NCBI GenBank assembly: GCA_937951395.1
Contig: CALFBV010000193.1
Span: 1 to 20,174, forward strand
Source: an uncultured Rubritalea sp.
GTDB taxonomy: Bacteria > Verrucomicrobiota > Verrucomicrobiia > Verrucomicrobiales > Akkermansiaceae
Reading direction: 5' to 3'
DNA length: 20,174 bases
Part shown: piece after piece, positions 1 through 7,378 of the stretch
Layout: every line of letters starts with the position of its first letter
How positions within the stretch are numbered: the stretch's first letter is position 1
Notes under the pieces: model-generated
Told to the model about the DNA's origin: nothing
Seen by the model: only the letters and a program-made list of their open reading frames with translations
The model's database searches: none
Translations under genes and position numbers: made by a program

Positions 1-1
1 T

Positions 2-280
2 AAGCTAAAAGAGGCGAGTCTGTTCTTTAGCTCAGCCCAGAAGATGTATCTGTTAGCTTCAGATAAAGCGCGTAACGCTATTCACATAATCGATATACTC
101 ATTGCAGATGGGCAGAAAGCAAATGCAATCATTGCTTGCAAGGCATTACTTATAGAAATAAAGGGCACACCAGAAGAGAAAACCGTGAAGACGATGCTGA
201 ATATCCTCAGCCCACCCCCACCACCGCCTGCTCAGCCTAATAAGAAAATACCGACTAAGGAAATTCCAGCTAAGAAATAG
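2..280 (+). CDS. 3' end of an unrecognised protein gene (partial)
   Basis: The reading frame is open from base 2, so the ATG at 44 is probably internal and the gene starts before the window. The visible 92 residues form a mostly helical stretch, rich in Ala, Ile and Lys, followed by a run of six prolines and a lysine-rich tail. I do not recognise a family. A helical repeat protein with a flexible Pro/Lys tail is possible, but that is only an impression. The stop codon TAG (278-280) overlaps the GTG start of the next gene by one base, so the two are probably translationally coupled and share a transcript. Confidence 0.55.
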   Translation, partial: KLKEASLFFSSAQKMYLLASDKARNAIHIIDILIADGQKANAIIACKALLIEIKGTPEEKTVKTMLNILSPPPPPPAQPNKKIPTKEIPAKK

Positions 281-1656
281 TGGAGGTCATCCAGACATAT
301 GAATCACTTCTAGATTCTGTTAGGCCGCTAGACTTGCTCTGCGAAAAGCCGCACTCGTCACTCTCACTTCCTGATGAATTAGAGCTTCAAGCCATCTGGT
401 TCAATGGTCAGTTCGGCAGAGACTTCGTCACCACTTGCGGTAAGAAAATTCACATCAAACAGTTCGGGTTTTGGAATCGCTCAGCTGGGCCAGACTTTCT
501 TCACGCAGCGATCACTGTTGATGGTGAGACCCAGGCTGGCCCTCTAGAAATTGACACGCGTCCATCAGACTGGGAGCATCACGGGCACGATGTGAATCCT
601 GCTTTCAATAAGACGATCCTGCATGTTGTATTCGAGCCATCACCATCAGAACATTTCACTCGAACAGAAAACCACAGTGAGGTGCTGAAAGTAGTGGTTC
701 CACTCGCCATTATTCAGTCAGCACTCTTAGCGCCACTTAGCGCATCTGCACCTCTCCATATGGGTCGTTGCCGCAAGCCTCTAGCCCACACAACTGTGAG
801 CAGAGTTTTCGACCTGTTAGAGCAGGCCGCCAAACACAGATGCCAAGTCAAAGCAAAGCGCCTACTCGCCATCCGCGAGAGCCATGGCAAGGATCAGTCC
901 CTCTGGGTAGCGCTCGCAGAGACTCTCGGGTATAGGCCAAATCGCCTTCCTATGATGCTCCTAGCGCAGCGTCTTCCTATCCATGAACTAAAAACTAAAG
1001 GAGAAAGAATCCCTGCGCTTATCTTCGGAATAGCTGAATTTATGCACCCAGATATCCACAAAAAAGCACCAGAAGAATCACAGCAATGGCTGGAAAATCT
1101 CTGGGGAACCTGGTGGCAAGACCGCAGTAAATACCAACTCGATGCTGGCAGAGAGATCCAATGGATTCTTCACGGAAACCGTCCTATCAATCACCCACAG
1201 AGACGCCTCGCCACGCTGGGGGTCATCGCGCAGCATTGGCCCACATTTCGCAAATTTTCTACTCAACCAAAGGCTCTCGCAGAATGGCTGAGCACTCTAA
1301 AAGATCCGTTCTGGTCATCGCACTACACGCTTATTTCAAAGGCGTCTCCCAAGAAGCTCTCGCTTATCGGCAAAGACAGAATTTCTGACCTCATCATCAA
1401 TCACCTGCTCCCACTAAAGATAGCGGACGGAGACAAAACAGCCTGGTCAACTTACCAATCTTTCCCTGCACCAGCGATCAACGAAAAAGTAAGACGCGCA
1501 CATTTCCGTCTATTTGGAAACCGCGAAGACGCACAGCAATTTCTCAAGAAATCCTGGCATCACCAAGCCTTGCTACAAATCTACCAAGACTTCTGCTTAG
1601 CAGACACTAGTGGCTGCGATGACTGCCCGTTCCCAGAGCAGCTATCACATTTTTAG
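280..1656 (+). CDS. DUF2851 family protein
   Basis: This 458-residue protein matches my memory of DUF2851 (PF11013), a family common in Bacteroidetes and related phyla and without an established function. The conserved N-terminal block is clear: LQAIW near residue 36, WNRSAGPDF at 65-73, GPLEID at 87-92, DWEHHGHD at 97-104 and ILHVVFEP at 113-120. The C-terminus carries a small Cys cluster (C..DTSGCDDC), where relatives also have cysteines, so a bound metal is conceivable. The acidic residues D72, E90 and D92 in a beta-rich setting recall nuclease cores, but this is speculation. GTG at 280 is the chosen start because it overlaps the upstream stop and no in-frame ATG lies near. No signal peptide or membrane segment is seen, so it should be cytoplasmic. 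Confidence 0.82.
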   Translation: MEVIQTYESLLDSVRPLDLLCEKPHSSLSLPDELELQAIWFNGQFGRDFVTTCGKKIHIKQFGFWNRSAGPDFLHAAITVDGETQAGPLEIDTRPSDWEHHGHDVNPAFNKTILHVVFEPSPSEHFTRTENHSEVLKVVVPLAIIQSALLAPLSASAPLHMGRCRKPLAHTTVSRVFDLLEQAAKHRCQVKAKRLLAIRESHGKDQSLWVALAETLGYRPNRLPMMLLAQRLPIHELKTKGERIPALIFGIAEFMHPDIHKKAPEESQQWLENLWGTWWQDRSKYQLDAGREIQWILHGNRPINHPQRRLATLGVIAQHWPTFRKFSTQPKALAEWLSTLKDPFWSSHYTLISKASPKKLSLIGKDRISDLIINHLLPLKIADGDKTAWSTYQSFPAPAINEKVRRAHFRLFGNREDAQQFLKKSWHHQALLQIYQDFCLADTSGCDDCPFPEQLSHF

Positions 1657-1668
1657 AGTCGTTTTGAA

Positions 1669-1978
1669 TTACTCAGCCTTGCTATTTAGCATGCGCTTGA
1701 TGCCTAGTGGATTCCCGTCTCTTAGTTCTAGAGGTAAGTTTTTCTGTGGCAAATTTTGATAACTCACGCCTCTGGTGTAGCGGAAGATGGCCATGGTTCC
1801 CACGGATGTAGTGCGCCCATCTGAGGTGGATGGGAATAGTCCGCCATGCACCATAGAGCTACAGACTTCTGCCGCCAGCGTAGGAGCCCGTGAAGCCGAT
1901 CGCCTTTACCTCTGGCGCTGTCACCACTACCTTACCAACTGTGCGCCCGCCACCGTAGAGTAGGGAGAAACGCGCTAA
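1669..1978 (-). pseudogene. Decayed NADP-dependent aldehyde dehydrogenase (2,5-dioxovalerate / alpha-ketoglutarate semialdehyde dehydrogenase type)
   Basis: Two separated pieces of one enzyme family lie side by side on the minus strand. The piece from about 1978 to 1866 reads LLYGGGRTVGKVVVTAPEVK then AIGFTGSYAGGRSL. This matches the mid-protein nucleotide-binding part of the KGSADH-type aldehyde dehydrogenases (VKAVGFTGS..GGRAL). The piece from about 1875 to 1669 reads EVCSSMVHGG, then DGRTTSVGT, SYQNLP and NPLGI, which is the extreme C-terminus of the same family. The pieces are in different frames, meeting near 1866-1875. The roughly 200 residues expected between them, including the catalytic Cys/Glu region, are missing, and the N-terminal Rossmann part is absent. 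An internal deletion plus 5' truncation explains this. The last 61 codons remain open but cannot give an active enzyme. It ends 12 bp from the convergent DUF2851 gene. Confidence 0.85.
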
Positions 1979-2066
1979 TCTATGAAGATTTTAAATTATA
2001 TCAAAATTTTCCTAAGAAAAGAATGGGTGAAGCGTTTCTACTAGTGAATAGTCCAAGCAATAAGCC

Positions 2067-2597
2067 ATGGGCAAAGACAAATTAACCATGATATCCACCG
2101 CAGATGATTTAGTAGAGTATGCTCTAGCCGAGTATGAATCTCCGCTGATAGGTTATGCGATGAGTATACTGAAGGACCTAGACCGTGCACGAGATGTGGT
2201 GCAGGACACCTTCATCCGCCTCTACAAGCAAGATGTAGAGAAGGTGAAGAGTGGGCTCAAGACATGGCTATACACTGTATGCAGGAACCGCGCACTTGAT
2301 GTTCTACGGAAGGAAAAACGCATGGTCGTGGTGGATGATGAGATGTTTAGTTACACCGCGTCTAAAGATCCTTCACCAGATACCGTAGCGGATCAGAATG
2401 AGCGAGTCACCCAGATGATGGGATATTTAGAATCACTATCAGAAAACCAGAAGGAAGTCATCTTGCTGAAGTTCCAGCAAGGGATGAGCTATCAAGAAAT
2501 CAGTGACGCCACCGGACTCACCTCAGGAAATGTGGGGTTCCTCCTACATGGTGGACTGAAAAAACTTAGAGAAATCTTACCCCAAGATTTAATCTAA
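2067..2597 (+). CDS. RNA polymerase ECF-type sigma factor
   Basis: A 176-residue sigma-70 family protein with only regions 2 and 4. Region 2 spans about residues 25-90, with the helix ending in DVVQDTFIRLYKQ and the segment TWLYTVCRNRALDVLRKEKR. Region 4 spans about 118-172, with LSENQKEVILLKFQQGMSYQEIS and an HTH typical of ECF factors. It should direct RNA polymerase to a small regulon when its anti-sigma partner releases it. The next gene, 23 bp downstream, encodes a membrane protein of anti-sigma type and is the likely partner. The start may be the ATG at 2067 or the one at 2088 (residue 8); neither has a clear Shine-Dalgarno site. Confidence 0.92.
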   Translation: MGKDKLTMISTADDLVEYALAEYESPLIGYAMSILKDLDRARDVVQDTFIRLYKQDVEKVKSGLKTWLYTVCRNRALDVLRKEKRMVVVDDEMFSYTASKDPSPDTVADQNERVTQMMGYLESLSENQKEVILLKFQQGMSYQEISDATGLTSGNVGFLLHGGLKKLREILPQDLI

Positions 2598-2620
2598 CAG
2601 AAAATTTAACCGTCAAGAAG

Positions 2621-3970
2621 ATGAAGAATAAACTCACAGATAATGATCCACGACTGACTGCATACGCGCTCGGTGAGCTTTCTAGAGACGAGGCTGATGA
2701 AGTATCCAGAATGTTAGATGCTCCACTTAATGGCCCTCTCAAGCGAGAGGTCCAGAGCATCGATGCGCTCGGTGTCATACTCACTCAAACTTTAGATAAG
2801 GGGAATTCTGAGGATTTAAAACTCAAACTAAGCCCCGGTCAGCGTGATGCGATCTTCCGCTCATCTAAGGCACCTACTGTGGAGGATGTGGAGTCCACGC
2901 ATCAGTCTGCTTGGCTTCGCCCCGTCATCGTAACACTCGGTGCAGCGGCATTAGTGACCATGTCATTCATCGCATTATACCATGTGGATAGCGATGAAGA
3001 CAAGATTGCTGGATTTCCAGAGGTAAGTTATTCTGGGCTTTCTGATGATGAAATGCACGCACCGATCCAGGTAAGTAATGCTGACTGGGAGGGAGTGAGT
3101 GATGTAAGTAGCCAAGGTGCCGTTCAACTAGATCACACACATACTTCTCATTCTAATGGGGTAAGCATTGGTGAAGAACCTGATAGCTTAATCAAGCTAG
3201 TAGAGAATGACTGGGTGAACCGTGCTGATCAGGCGGTGACGAGAATGCCACTAGTGTGTGGTAAAGCCAGCTGGAGCTGGATGAAACAGAGTATTGAGGT
3301 AGATGGTATACTGCCAGATAAGAATGCCGTTAGAGTGGAAGAGATTATTAATGCGTTTAGTTATGATAAGCCTTCAGATCTTGAGCTGTCTTTCACCACC
3401 TCTGGTGTAGAGCTAGTGCAGTGTCCTTGGAATGCTGAGCGCATGATCGCTATAATTTTAGTGAAGAATAAGCACGTCGATAGCGCTCAAGTAGAAGCGG
3501 CAGTCACCTTTAGTGAATCAGTGGAGAAATACCGTTTAGTTGGTTATGCAAAAGGGGAAGATTTAGAGGACAATGTTATGGCACCTGCCAAGATTATTAT
3601 GGGCGCAGGAGACTCACACCTCGTCATGTATGAGATAGAGACAGTAGCAGGAATAGAAGTAGCTGCAGACGTCCTCTCACTCAATATCCGCAGCGAAGTG
3701 ATGTCAGAAGGTGAACGAGTAAGAGAAGGTAAGACTCTCAAGGTACAATTTAGTGATCGAGCCTGGACCAAGTCAGTAAAAGACGTCCAGTTCGCGCTCA
3801 TCCTAGCCACTTGGAGTCAAATCCTCTCAGAAAGTAATTACGATGCTGGGATGAATAAAGAGGGGTTGGTAGAAATGATTCACGGTTTTGAGTCAGCCCA
3901 CACTATAAAAGATGAGCAAGCGCAAGCCTTAGAAATTATCAAAAAGTCACTAAATCTTATAGGGCTTTAA
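2621..3970 (+). CDS. Membrane anti-sigma-like protein with YfbK-type flanking domains but no vWA domain
   Basis: A 449-residue single-pass membrane protein directly after an ECF sigma gene. Residues 1-95 are cytoplasmic and begin with LTAYALGELSRDEADEV, a form common in anti-sigma factors and their short zinc-free relatives. Residues 101-121 form the membrane helix. Residues 192-255 resemble the domain preceding the vWA domain in YfbK-type proteins (PF12450): GILPDKNAVRVEEIINAFSY. CPWN at 268-271 is the landmark just before the vWA domain in those proteins. Residues 291-446 resemble DUF3520 (PF12034), with VTFSESVEKYRLVGY and LVMYEIE. The roughly 170-residue vWA domain that normally lies between them is absent, and the reading frame passes cleanly through the junction. 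The likely role is sequestering the ECF sigma factor and sensing an envelope signal, which is inferred from position and architecture. Confidence 0.8.
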   Translation: MKNKLTDNDPRLTAYALGELSRDEADEVSRMLDAPLNGPLKREVQSIDALGVILTQTLDKGNSEDLKLKLSPGQRDAIFRSSKAPTVEDVESTHQSAWLRPVIVTLGAAALVTMSFIALYHVDSDEDKIAGFPEVSYSGLSDDEMHAPIQVSNADWEGVSDVSSQGAVQLDHTHTSHSNGVSIGEEPDSLIKLVENDWVNRADQAVTRMPLVCGKASWSWMKQSIEVDGILPDKNAVRVEEIINAFSYDKPSDLELSFTTSGVELVQCPWNAERMIAIILVKNKHVDSAQVEAAVTFSESVEKYRLVGYAKGEDLEDNVMAPAKIIMGAGDSHLVMYEIETVAGIEVAADVLSLNIRSEVMSEGERVREGKTLKVQFSDRAWTKSVKDVQFALILATWSQILSESNYDAGMNKEGLVEMIHGFESAHTIKDEQAQALEIIKKSLNLIGL

Positions 3971-3999
3971 ATAGTGATCATAAGCTGATACCTAGCTTT

Positions 4000-4572
4000 A
4001 TGACCAATAGATCTACTAACGATTCATCGATCCTGCTAGCGCTTAATAAGCCTAAGGGTTATGTCGTCACGCGTTCTGATGAGCTTGGGCGAAAGACGGT
4101 CTATGATTTATTACCTGAGTGGGTTTTCGATGATGGGTGGATGCCCATCGGAAGGCTAGATCTAGAATCTAAAGGATTACTTTTATTTACTACGAATGGC
4201 AAGATAGGTGATGCGCTAACCAAGCCAGGCAACTGTATGAAAGTGTATGAAATATGGGTCAGGGGACACGTTACCGATGAACATATAGCCACGGCTATGA
4301 AAGGCGTGGTGAACAAGGGCGAGTTGTTGAAGGCTCTGCGTATTGAAAAAAAGGGAGTCGGTGGTGCGAAGACTAAACTCATCGTGGAAATCGATGAAGG
4401 CAAGAACCGTCATATCCGGCGGCTTTTCGGAGTACTTAAAGATCCTAAATTTGGAACCCCTTTAAAAGTATTAAAATTAAAGCGAATCAGTATAGGAGGT
4501 TTTGATCTCGATCTTGAAAACGGTAAGTGGCGTCTTCTCTCACAAGATGAGGAGCGTAGGATGATTAAATAA
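4000..4572 (+). CDS. RluE/RsuA-family pseudouridine synthase
   Basis: A 190-residue protein of the RsuA/RluB/RluE/RluF pseudouridine synthase family, which isomerises a uridine in ribosomal RNA. The catalytic motif GRLDLESKGLLLFT places the catalytic Asp at residue 54. Other family motifs are LNKPKGYVVT (15-24) and EGKNRHIRRLFGVL. There is no N-terminal S4 RNA-binding domain, so the length and layout fit RluE (which modifies 23S rRNA U2457 in E. coli) better than RsuA or RluB. The exact target base cannot be read from the sequence. The gene starts 29 bp after the anti-sigma gene and is followed by a strong terminator. Confidence 0.9.
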   Translation: MTNRSTNDSSILLALNKPKGYVVTRSDELGRKTVYDLLPEWVFDDGWMPIGRLDLESKGLLLFTTNGKIGDALTKPGNCMKVYEIWVRGHVTDEHIATAMKGVVNKGELLKALRIEKKGVGGAKTKLIVEIDEGKNRHIRRLFGVLKDPKFGTPLKVLKLKRISIGGFDLDLENGKWRLLSQDEERRMIK

Positions 4573-4655
4573 AACAAGCTTTGCTGCACGCGACTGTGAA
4601 TGATTTAGAGGTAAGTTTTTAATAATGTAGAATTTCTAGATGGTCGATTGATCAT

Positions 4656-4694
4656 AAAAAAAGAGCCACTCATCATGTGAGTGGCTCTTTTTTT
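4656..4694. terminator. Bidirectional Rho-independent terminator
   Basis: A perfect 10-bp stem, GAGCCACTCA (4663-4672) with TGAGTGGCTC (4678-4687), has a 5-base loop. It is flanked by seven A's on the left and seven T's on the right, so it reads as a terminator on both strands. It sits between the convergent pseudouridine synthase (+) and histone-like (-) genes. Confidence 0.93.
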
Positions 4695-4717
4695 AAATAT
4701 TGTAGTGCTAGCTAGTG

Positions 4718-5242
4718 TTACTTCTTTTTAGCTTTCTTGGCTGGCTTCTTCTTAGCAACCTTCTTGGCTTTTTTAGCGGCCTTCTTCTTAGCGACTTTCT
4801 TAGCTGGCTTTTTCTTAGCAACCTTCTTCGCTTTTTTAGCAACTTTCTTCTTCGCTTTCTTGGCTGGCTTTTTCTTAGCTACCTTCTTGGCCTTCTTAGT
4901 TGTCTTTTTCTTAGCGACTTTCTTGGCTTTTTTAGTAGCCTTCTTCTTGGCTACTTTTTTCTTTGCTTTTTTAGCTACCTTTTTCTTAGTTGCCTTCTTG
5001 GCTTTTTTAGTAGCTTTCTTGGCTACTTTTTTCTTAGCTTTCTTAACGGTCTTTTTCTTAACGGTCTTTTTCTTAGCGGTTTTCTTTGCTTTTTTAGCTA
5101 CCTTAGTTTTCGATTTTTTGGTTACTGTTTTCTTAGCTGCTTTTTTAGGTGCTGCCTTTTTTCTAGTTACCTTCTTAGCTGGTTTAGAAACAACTTTTTT
5201 CTTAGCTGCTTTTTTCGCTTTTGATTTCTTTTTTACTGCCAT
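4718..5242 (-). CDS. Histone H1-like lysine-rich DNA-binding protein
   Basis: A 174-residue, extremely basic protein made almost entirely of Lys, Ala, Val, Thr and Pro. It is built from degenerate repeats such as KKAKKVAKKKPAKKA. It begins MAVKKKSKAKKAAKKK and has no acidic or aromatic residues. This composition matches the C-terminal tails of eukaryotic H1, chlamydial Hc2 and AlgP-type bacterial proteins, which bind and compact DNA non-specifically. Positive charge along the whole length and no globular domain suggest a disordered nucleoid-associated protein. The repeat tract is AAG/AAA rich, so replication slippage could change its length between strains. The ATG at 5242 is the only sensible start, and the gene ends 23 bp from the shared terminator. 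No recognised symbol can be assigned safely. Confidence 0.85.
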   Translation of the reverse strand: MAVKKKSKAKKAAKKKVVSKPAKKVTRKKAAPKKAAKKTVTKKSKTKVAKKAKKTAKKKTVKKKTVKKAKKKVAKKATKKAKKATKKKVAKKAKKKVAKKKATKKAKKVAKKKTTKKAKKVAKKKPAKKAKKKVAKKAKKVAKKKPAKKVAKKKAAKKAKKVAKKKPAKKAKKK

Positions 5243-5540
5243 GGCTTATTGGTTCGGTTGTTTGGATCTAGTTTATGTTGATGACCTGATCGCTTAATAA
5301 ATGATGACTGAGTCCAAAGAGTGGAAAGAATAAAGTGATTTATTTTTCCTGTTTGTTAGAATCTGTTAGAAGTTTATTGAGCGGTTCAATTTAACTCAAC
5401 GACATCTACTCATTGTAAGGGAGTTAAGTCAAGAGTAAAACTATGGTTCTATTAAATAATGAAATTTAACATCTGTTTGTATTTCGATAGATGATGCGAA
5501 AGTAAAATAGAAGTGATTTTTTCACGATGAAAAATTTCTG
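5243..5540. other. Intergenic region upstream of the histone-like gene
   Basis: About 298 AT-rich bases without a supported gene. On the minus strand there is a possible promoter, TTGACT (5427-5432) and TAGATG (5403-5408) with an 18-base spacer, which would give a leader of about 150 bases for the histone-like gene. A direct repeat of TTAGAA lies near 5357-5375. A weak AT-only hairpin near 5516-5536 follows the thioredoxin-like gene but lacks a T-run. Nothing else stands out. Confidence 0.35.
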
Positions 5541-6461
5541 TTAGGGTTTCTTAATTCCAGGATTTATCTTGGCGAGAGCTTCCCAGAATAAATTGTTAGA
5601 GGCAGTGCCGTGATAAGCTATGCGCCCTTCTTTGCTAATTATTACAAGGGTTGGGAGGTCTGATATGCGTAACTGCTTGCTTAATGATTTCTTTTTCGAG
5701 TCGATAAGCCAATGGCTTTCTAATGCTGTTTTTTGTTCGTCGATGAGTTCTTTAGCAGTGGCGATGAGTTGCTTTTCATTGTCTAACAGAACTGATGCGA
5801 AGGTGATTTTTTTTCCTGCACATTGTTTCGCCGCGTTATCAATTAATGGGTAAGTGGTGTCGATCTCTTGATTCCAAGGTGACCAAAATCTTAAAATGAG
5901 CGCGTCGTTGTCTTTGATGAGTTCTTTAAAAGTGATCACCTTCTCTGTATCAAGTGTGAGTAATTCTCTATCTGGTGCGATAGTGATTTTATCCATCAGT
6001 TTTTTATTTCTACGCACAGTGATGTGATGTGAGAATGCAGATGCTGTTTCAGGACTTAACCAGAAAGCTTCTGTGATGTGCTTCTTGAAATTAACCTCAT
6101 CATCTTTTTCGAGTGCCTGGAGTGCGAGGCTGTACTGGATGACTGATTGCCATTGTTCTTTGGTTGCGAAAATTTTTGAGACATCGAGTTCAAACTCTTT
6201 GAGGTGATTTTGGAACTCAGCATTTAATGAAGCGATTCCTTTGTGATTTTCAGTATCGACGTAGTAGAGAAATGTGGCTTCTAAGATGATCTGTTTATGG
6301 AGACCAAGTTTGTTAGCTAGGATCACAGCTGAGTCAAATTTAGCTGGCTCTCTGGCAGTGAAAAGATCAGCCTCACATTTGAGTAATGGATCTTCAGCGT
6401 TTGCATTGAGTGTGACGGAGAATAAAATACTATAGAATATGATTTTGATAAATTTTTTCAT
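5541..6461 (-). CDS. Secreted thioredoxin-fold protein without the CxxC motif
   Basis: A 306-residue protein with an N-terminal signal peptide (charged MKK, hydrophobic core 5-20, probable cleavage after NANA at 22). The middle, about 25-165, is helical and unassigned. The C-terminal part, about 165-300, follows the TlpA/thioredoxin pattern: strand LILRFWSPWNQE (188-199), a later strand FASVLLD, then the cis-proline segment LPTLVIISKEGRIAYHG (269-285). The active-site position, normally WCxxC, here reads WSPWNQ, so no catalytic cysteine pair exists. It should therefore be a redox-inactive periplasmic binding or chaperone-like member rather than a reductase. It follows the LysM lipoprotein gene on the same strand but is separated from it by a terminator. 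Confidence 0.8.
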   Translation of the reverse strand: MKKFIKIIFYSILFSVTLNANAEDPLLKCEADLFTAREPAKFDSAVILANKLGLHKQIILEATFLYYVDTENHKGIASLNAEFQNHLKEFELDVSKIFATKEQWQSVIQYSLALQALEKDDEVNFKKHITEAFWLSPETASAFSHHITVRRNKKLMDKITIAPDRELLTLDTEKVITFKELIKDNDALILRFWSPWNQEIDTTYPLIDNAAKQCAGKKITFASVLLDNEKQLIATAKELIDEQKTALESHWLIDSKKKSLSKQLRISDLPTLVIISKEGRIAYHGTASNNLFWEALAKINPGIKKP

Positions 6462-6496
6462 GAAGTGAGTGACTAAGTCGGGCGAGTCATTTTAAG

Positions 6497-6543
6497 AAAA
6501 AAAGGCGATAACTAAGCTGTTTAAAAACAGGGTTGCTATCACC
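6497..6543 (-). terminator. Rho-independent terminator after the LysM lipoprotein gene
   Basis: Read on the minus strand, a 9-bp stem (6535-6543 with 6504-6512, two G-U pairs) encloses an inner 6-bp CTGTTT/AAACAG stem (6517-6530). It is followed directly by seven T's (A-run 6497-6503 on the plus strand). It lies 35 bp past the LysM gene stop and isolates that gene from the thioredoxin-like gene. Confidence 0.8.
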
Positions 6544-6577
6544 TTTGATGAATCTTGTATTTGAAATTTGGCTGGTT

Positions 6578-7042
6578 CTACTGGGCAGGTATGATGAGGC
6601 GCTGACCGATCCAGATGACGTCTGTTTTGAGGTTATTAGCCTCGCGGAGTGCATCTTCTGTGATTCCATACTTTCTAGTGAGTCCCCATATGGTGTCGCC
6701 TTTAGCTACGGTGTGGGTAGAAGCTTCGCCTGATGGCTGTGATGGCTCTGGTGGAAGTGGAGTGTATGGTTGTGGTGATGGAGTCGGATTCTGTACCGCT
6801 GGTGGGACTCCTGGGATAGGTTGGTAGGGTGCGCCAGTTTCGCCATCAGCTCCTGGGACAGCGTAAGGATTAGTTTCAGCTGCTGGAGCTCCGTATGGAT
6901 TTGCTGCTGCAGCGGCTGCCGCTTGTTGTTGCTGCTTATATGCTGCATAGCCTGGATCCATCGGTGCACATGATGGAACGATAGCGAGAGAGACGAGGGC
7001 TGCACCTGCAACGACTGATTTAGTTATAGTTTGAGCGTTCAT
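6578..7042 (-). CDS. LysM-domain lipoprotein
   Basis: A 154-residue protein. Residues 1-24 form a lipoprotein-type signal sequence ending VPSC, with the lipidated Cys at 25 (a loose but acceptable lipobox). Residues 36-105 are a low-complexity linker: four Gln, seven Ala, then Pro/Tyr/Gly-rich repeats (NPYGAP, NPYAVPG). Residues 110-152 are a single LysM domain, HTVAKGDTIWGLTRKYGIT through IGQRLIIP, which binds the GlcNAc part of peptidoglycan. The likely role is anchoring a membrane lipoprotein to the cell wall; no catalytic domain is present. It has its own promoter (7050-7077), which places the transcription start at or next to the ATG, and its own terminator, so it appears to be monocistronic. 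Confidence 0.88.
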   Translation of the reverse strand: MNAQTITKSVVAGAALVSLAIVPSCAPMDPGYAAYKQQQQAAAAAAANPYGAPAAETNPYAVPGADGETGAPYQPIPGVPPAVQNPTPSPQPYTPLPPEPSQPSGEASTHTVAKGDTIWGLTRKYGITEDALREANNLKTDVIWIGQRLIIPAQ

Positions 7043-7049
7043 TGCAGTT

Positions 7050-7077
7050 ATTCTAGCATTTAAATGTTTAATGTAAA
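7050..7077 (-). promoter_or_regulatory. Sigma-70-type promoter of the LysM lipoprotein gene, probably leaderless
   Basis: On the minus strand, TTTACA (7072-7077), a 16-base spacer and TAGAAT (7050-7055). Only seven bases separate the -10 box from the ATG at 7042, so transcription should begin at about the start codon. No Shine-Dalgarno site is present. Confidence 0.65.
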
Positions 7078-7186
7078 CTAACTATTCTCAGAAATCTTTC
7101 TCTATTAGGGCACTTCTGGAAACCTATGGCTCAGATTTAGCTTTTTAAGCATTTAATTTTTCTAAGCAGAAAGTAGCTTAAAGGCA

Positions 7187-7378
7187 TGAACTACCGTAAG
7201 CCATCCAAGAACTACGATCTTATTAGTGCTTTAGCGTAACGCTCTTTTAAGCAAGGAAGAAGAGCAACGGAATAAACGGATCAGTGAAATCAGAGTGCGA
7301 GTGGAGCGCATCTTTGGAAGAATGTGCCAAATGAGTGCGGGCTACTGTAGGGTAATCGGCTTAAAGCGAGTCAAACAA
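7187..7378 (+). pseudogene. Remnant of an IS5-family (DDE_Tnp_4-like) transposase
   Basis: From about 7235 to 7378 the plus strand reads EEEQRNKRISEIRVRVERIF followed by GRMCQMSAGYCRVIGLKRV. This matches the C-terminal end of IS5-type transposases (NRRLSRIRVRVEHVFGRL...R.IGL.R), where the conserved Glu of the DDE triad falls in RVRVERIFG. In another frame just upstream, from the ATG at 7187, a short open stretch MNYRKPSKNYDLISALA ends at a stop and may be the original N-terminus joined by a deletion. Catalytic aspartates and inverted repeats were not found. The fragment is inactive and its right edge lies inside the 3' end of the next, opposite-strand gene. Confidence 0.7.

Noticed and set aside
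1161..1388. A 75-residue plus-strand frame inside the DUF2851 gene
   Set aside because: Shadow frame fully inside a well-supported coding region, no recognisable features.
4715..5297. Two long open frames on the plus strand opposite the histone-like gene, encoding Phe/Leu-rich 169- and 186-residue products
   Set aside because: They are the antisense of AAG/GCT repeat codons, which cannot easily generate stops. The basic protein on the minus strand explains the DNA and has the proper terminator.
5515..5537. Hairpin after the thioredoxin-like gene as a terminator
   Set aside because: Stem is A/T only and no T-run follows on the minus strand.
6706..7011. His/Gln-rich 101-residue minus-strand frame overlapping the LysM gene
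   Set aside because: Out-of-frame reading of the Gln/Ala/Pro low-complexity linker; no signal or motif, whereas the LysM frame has a lipobox and domain.
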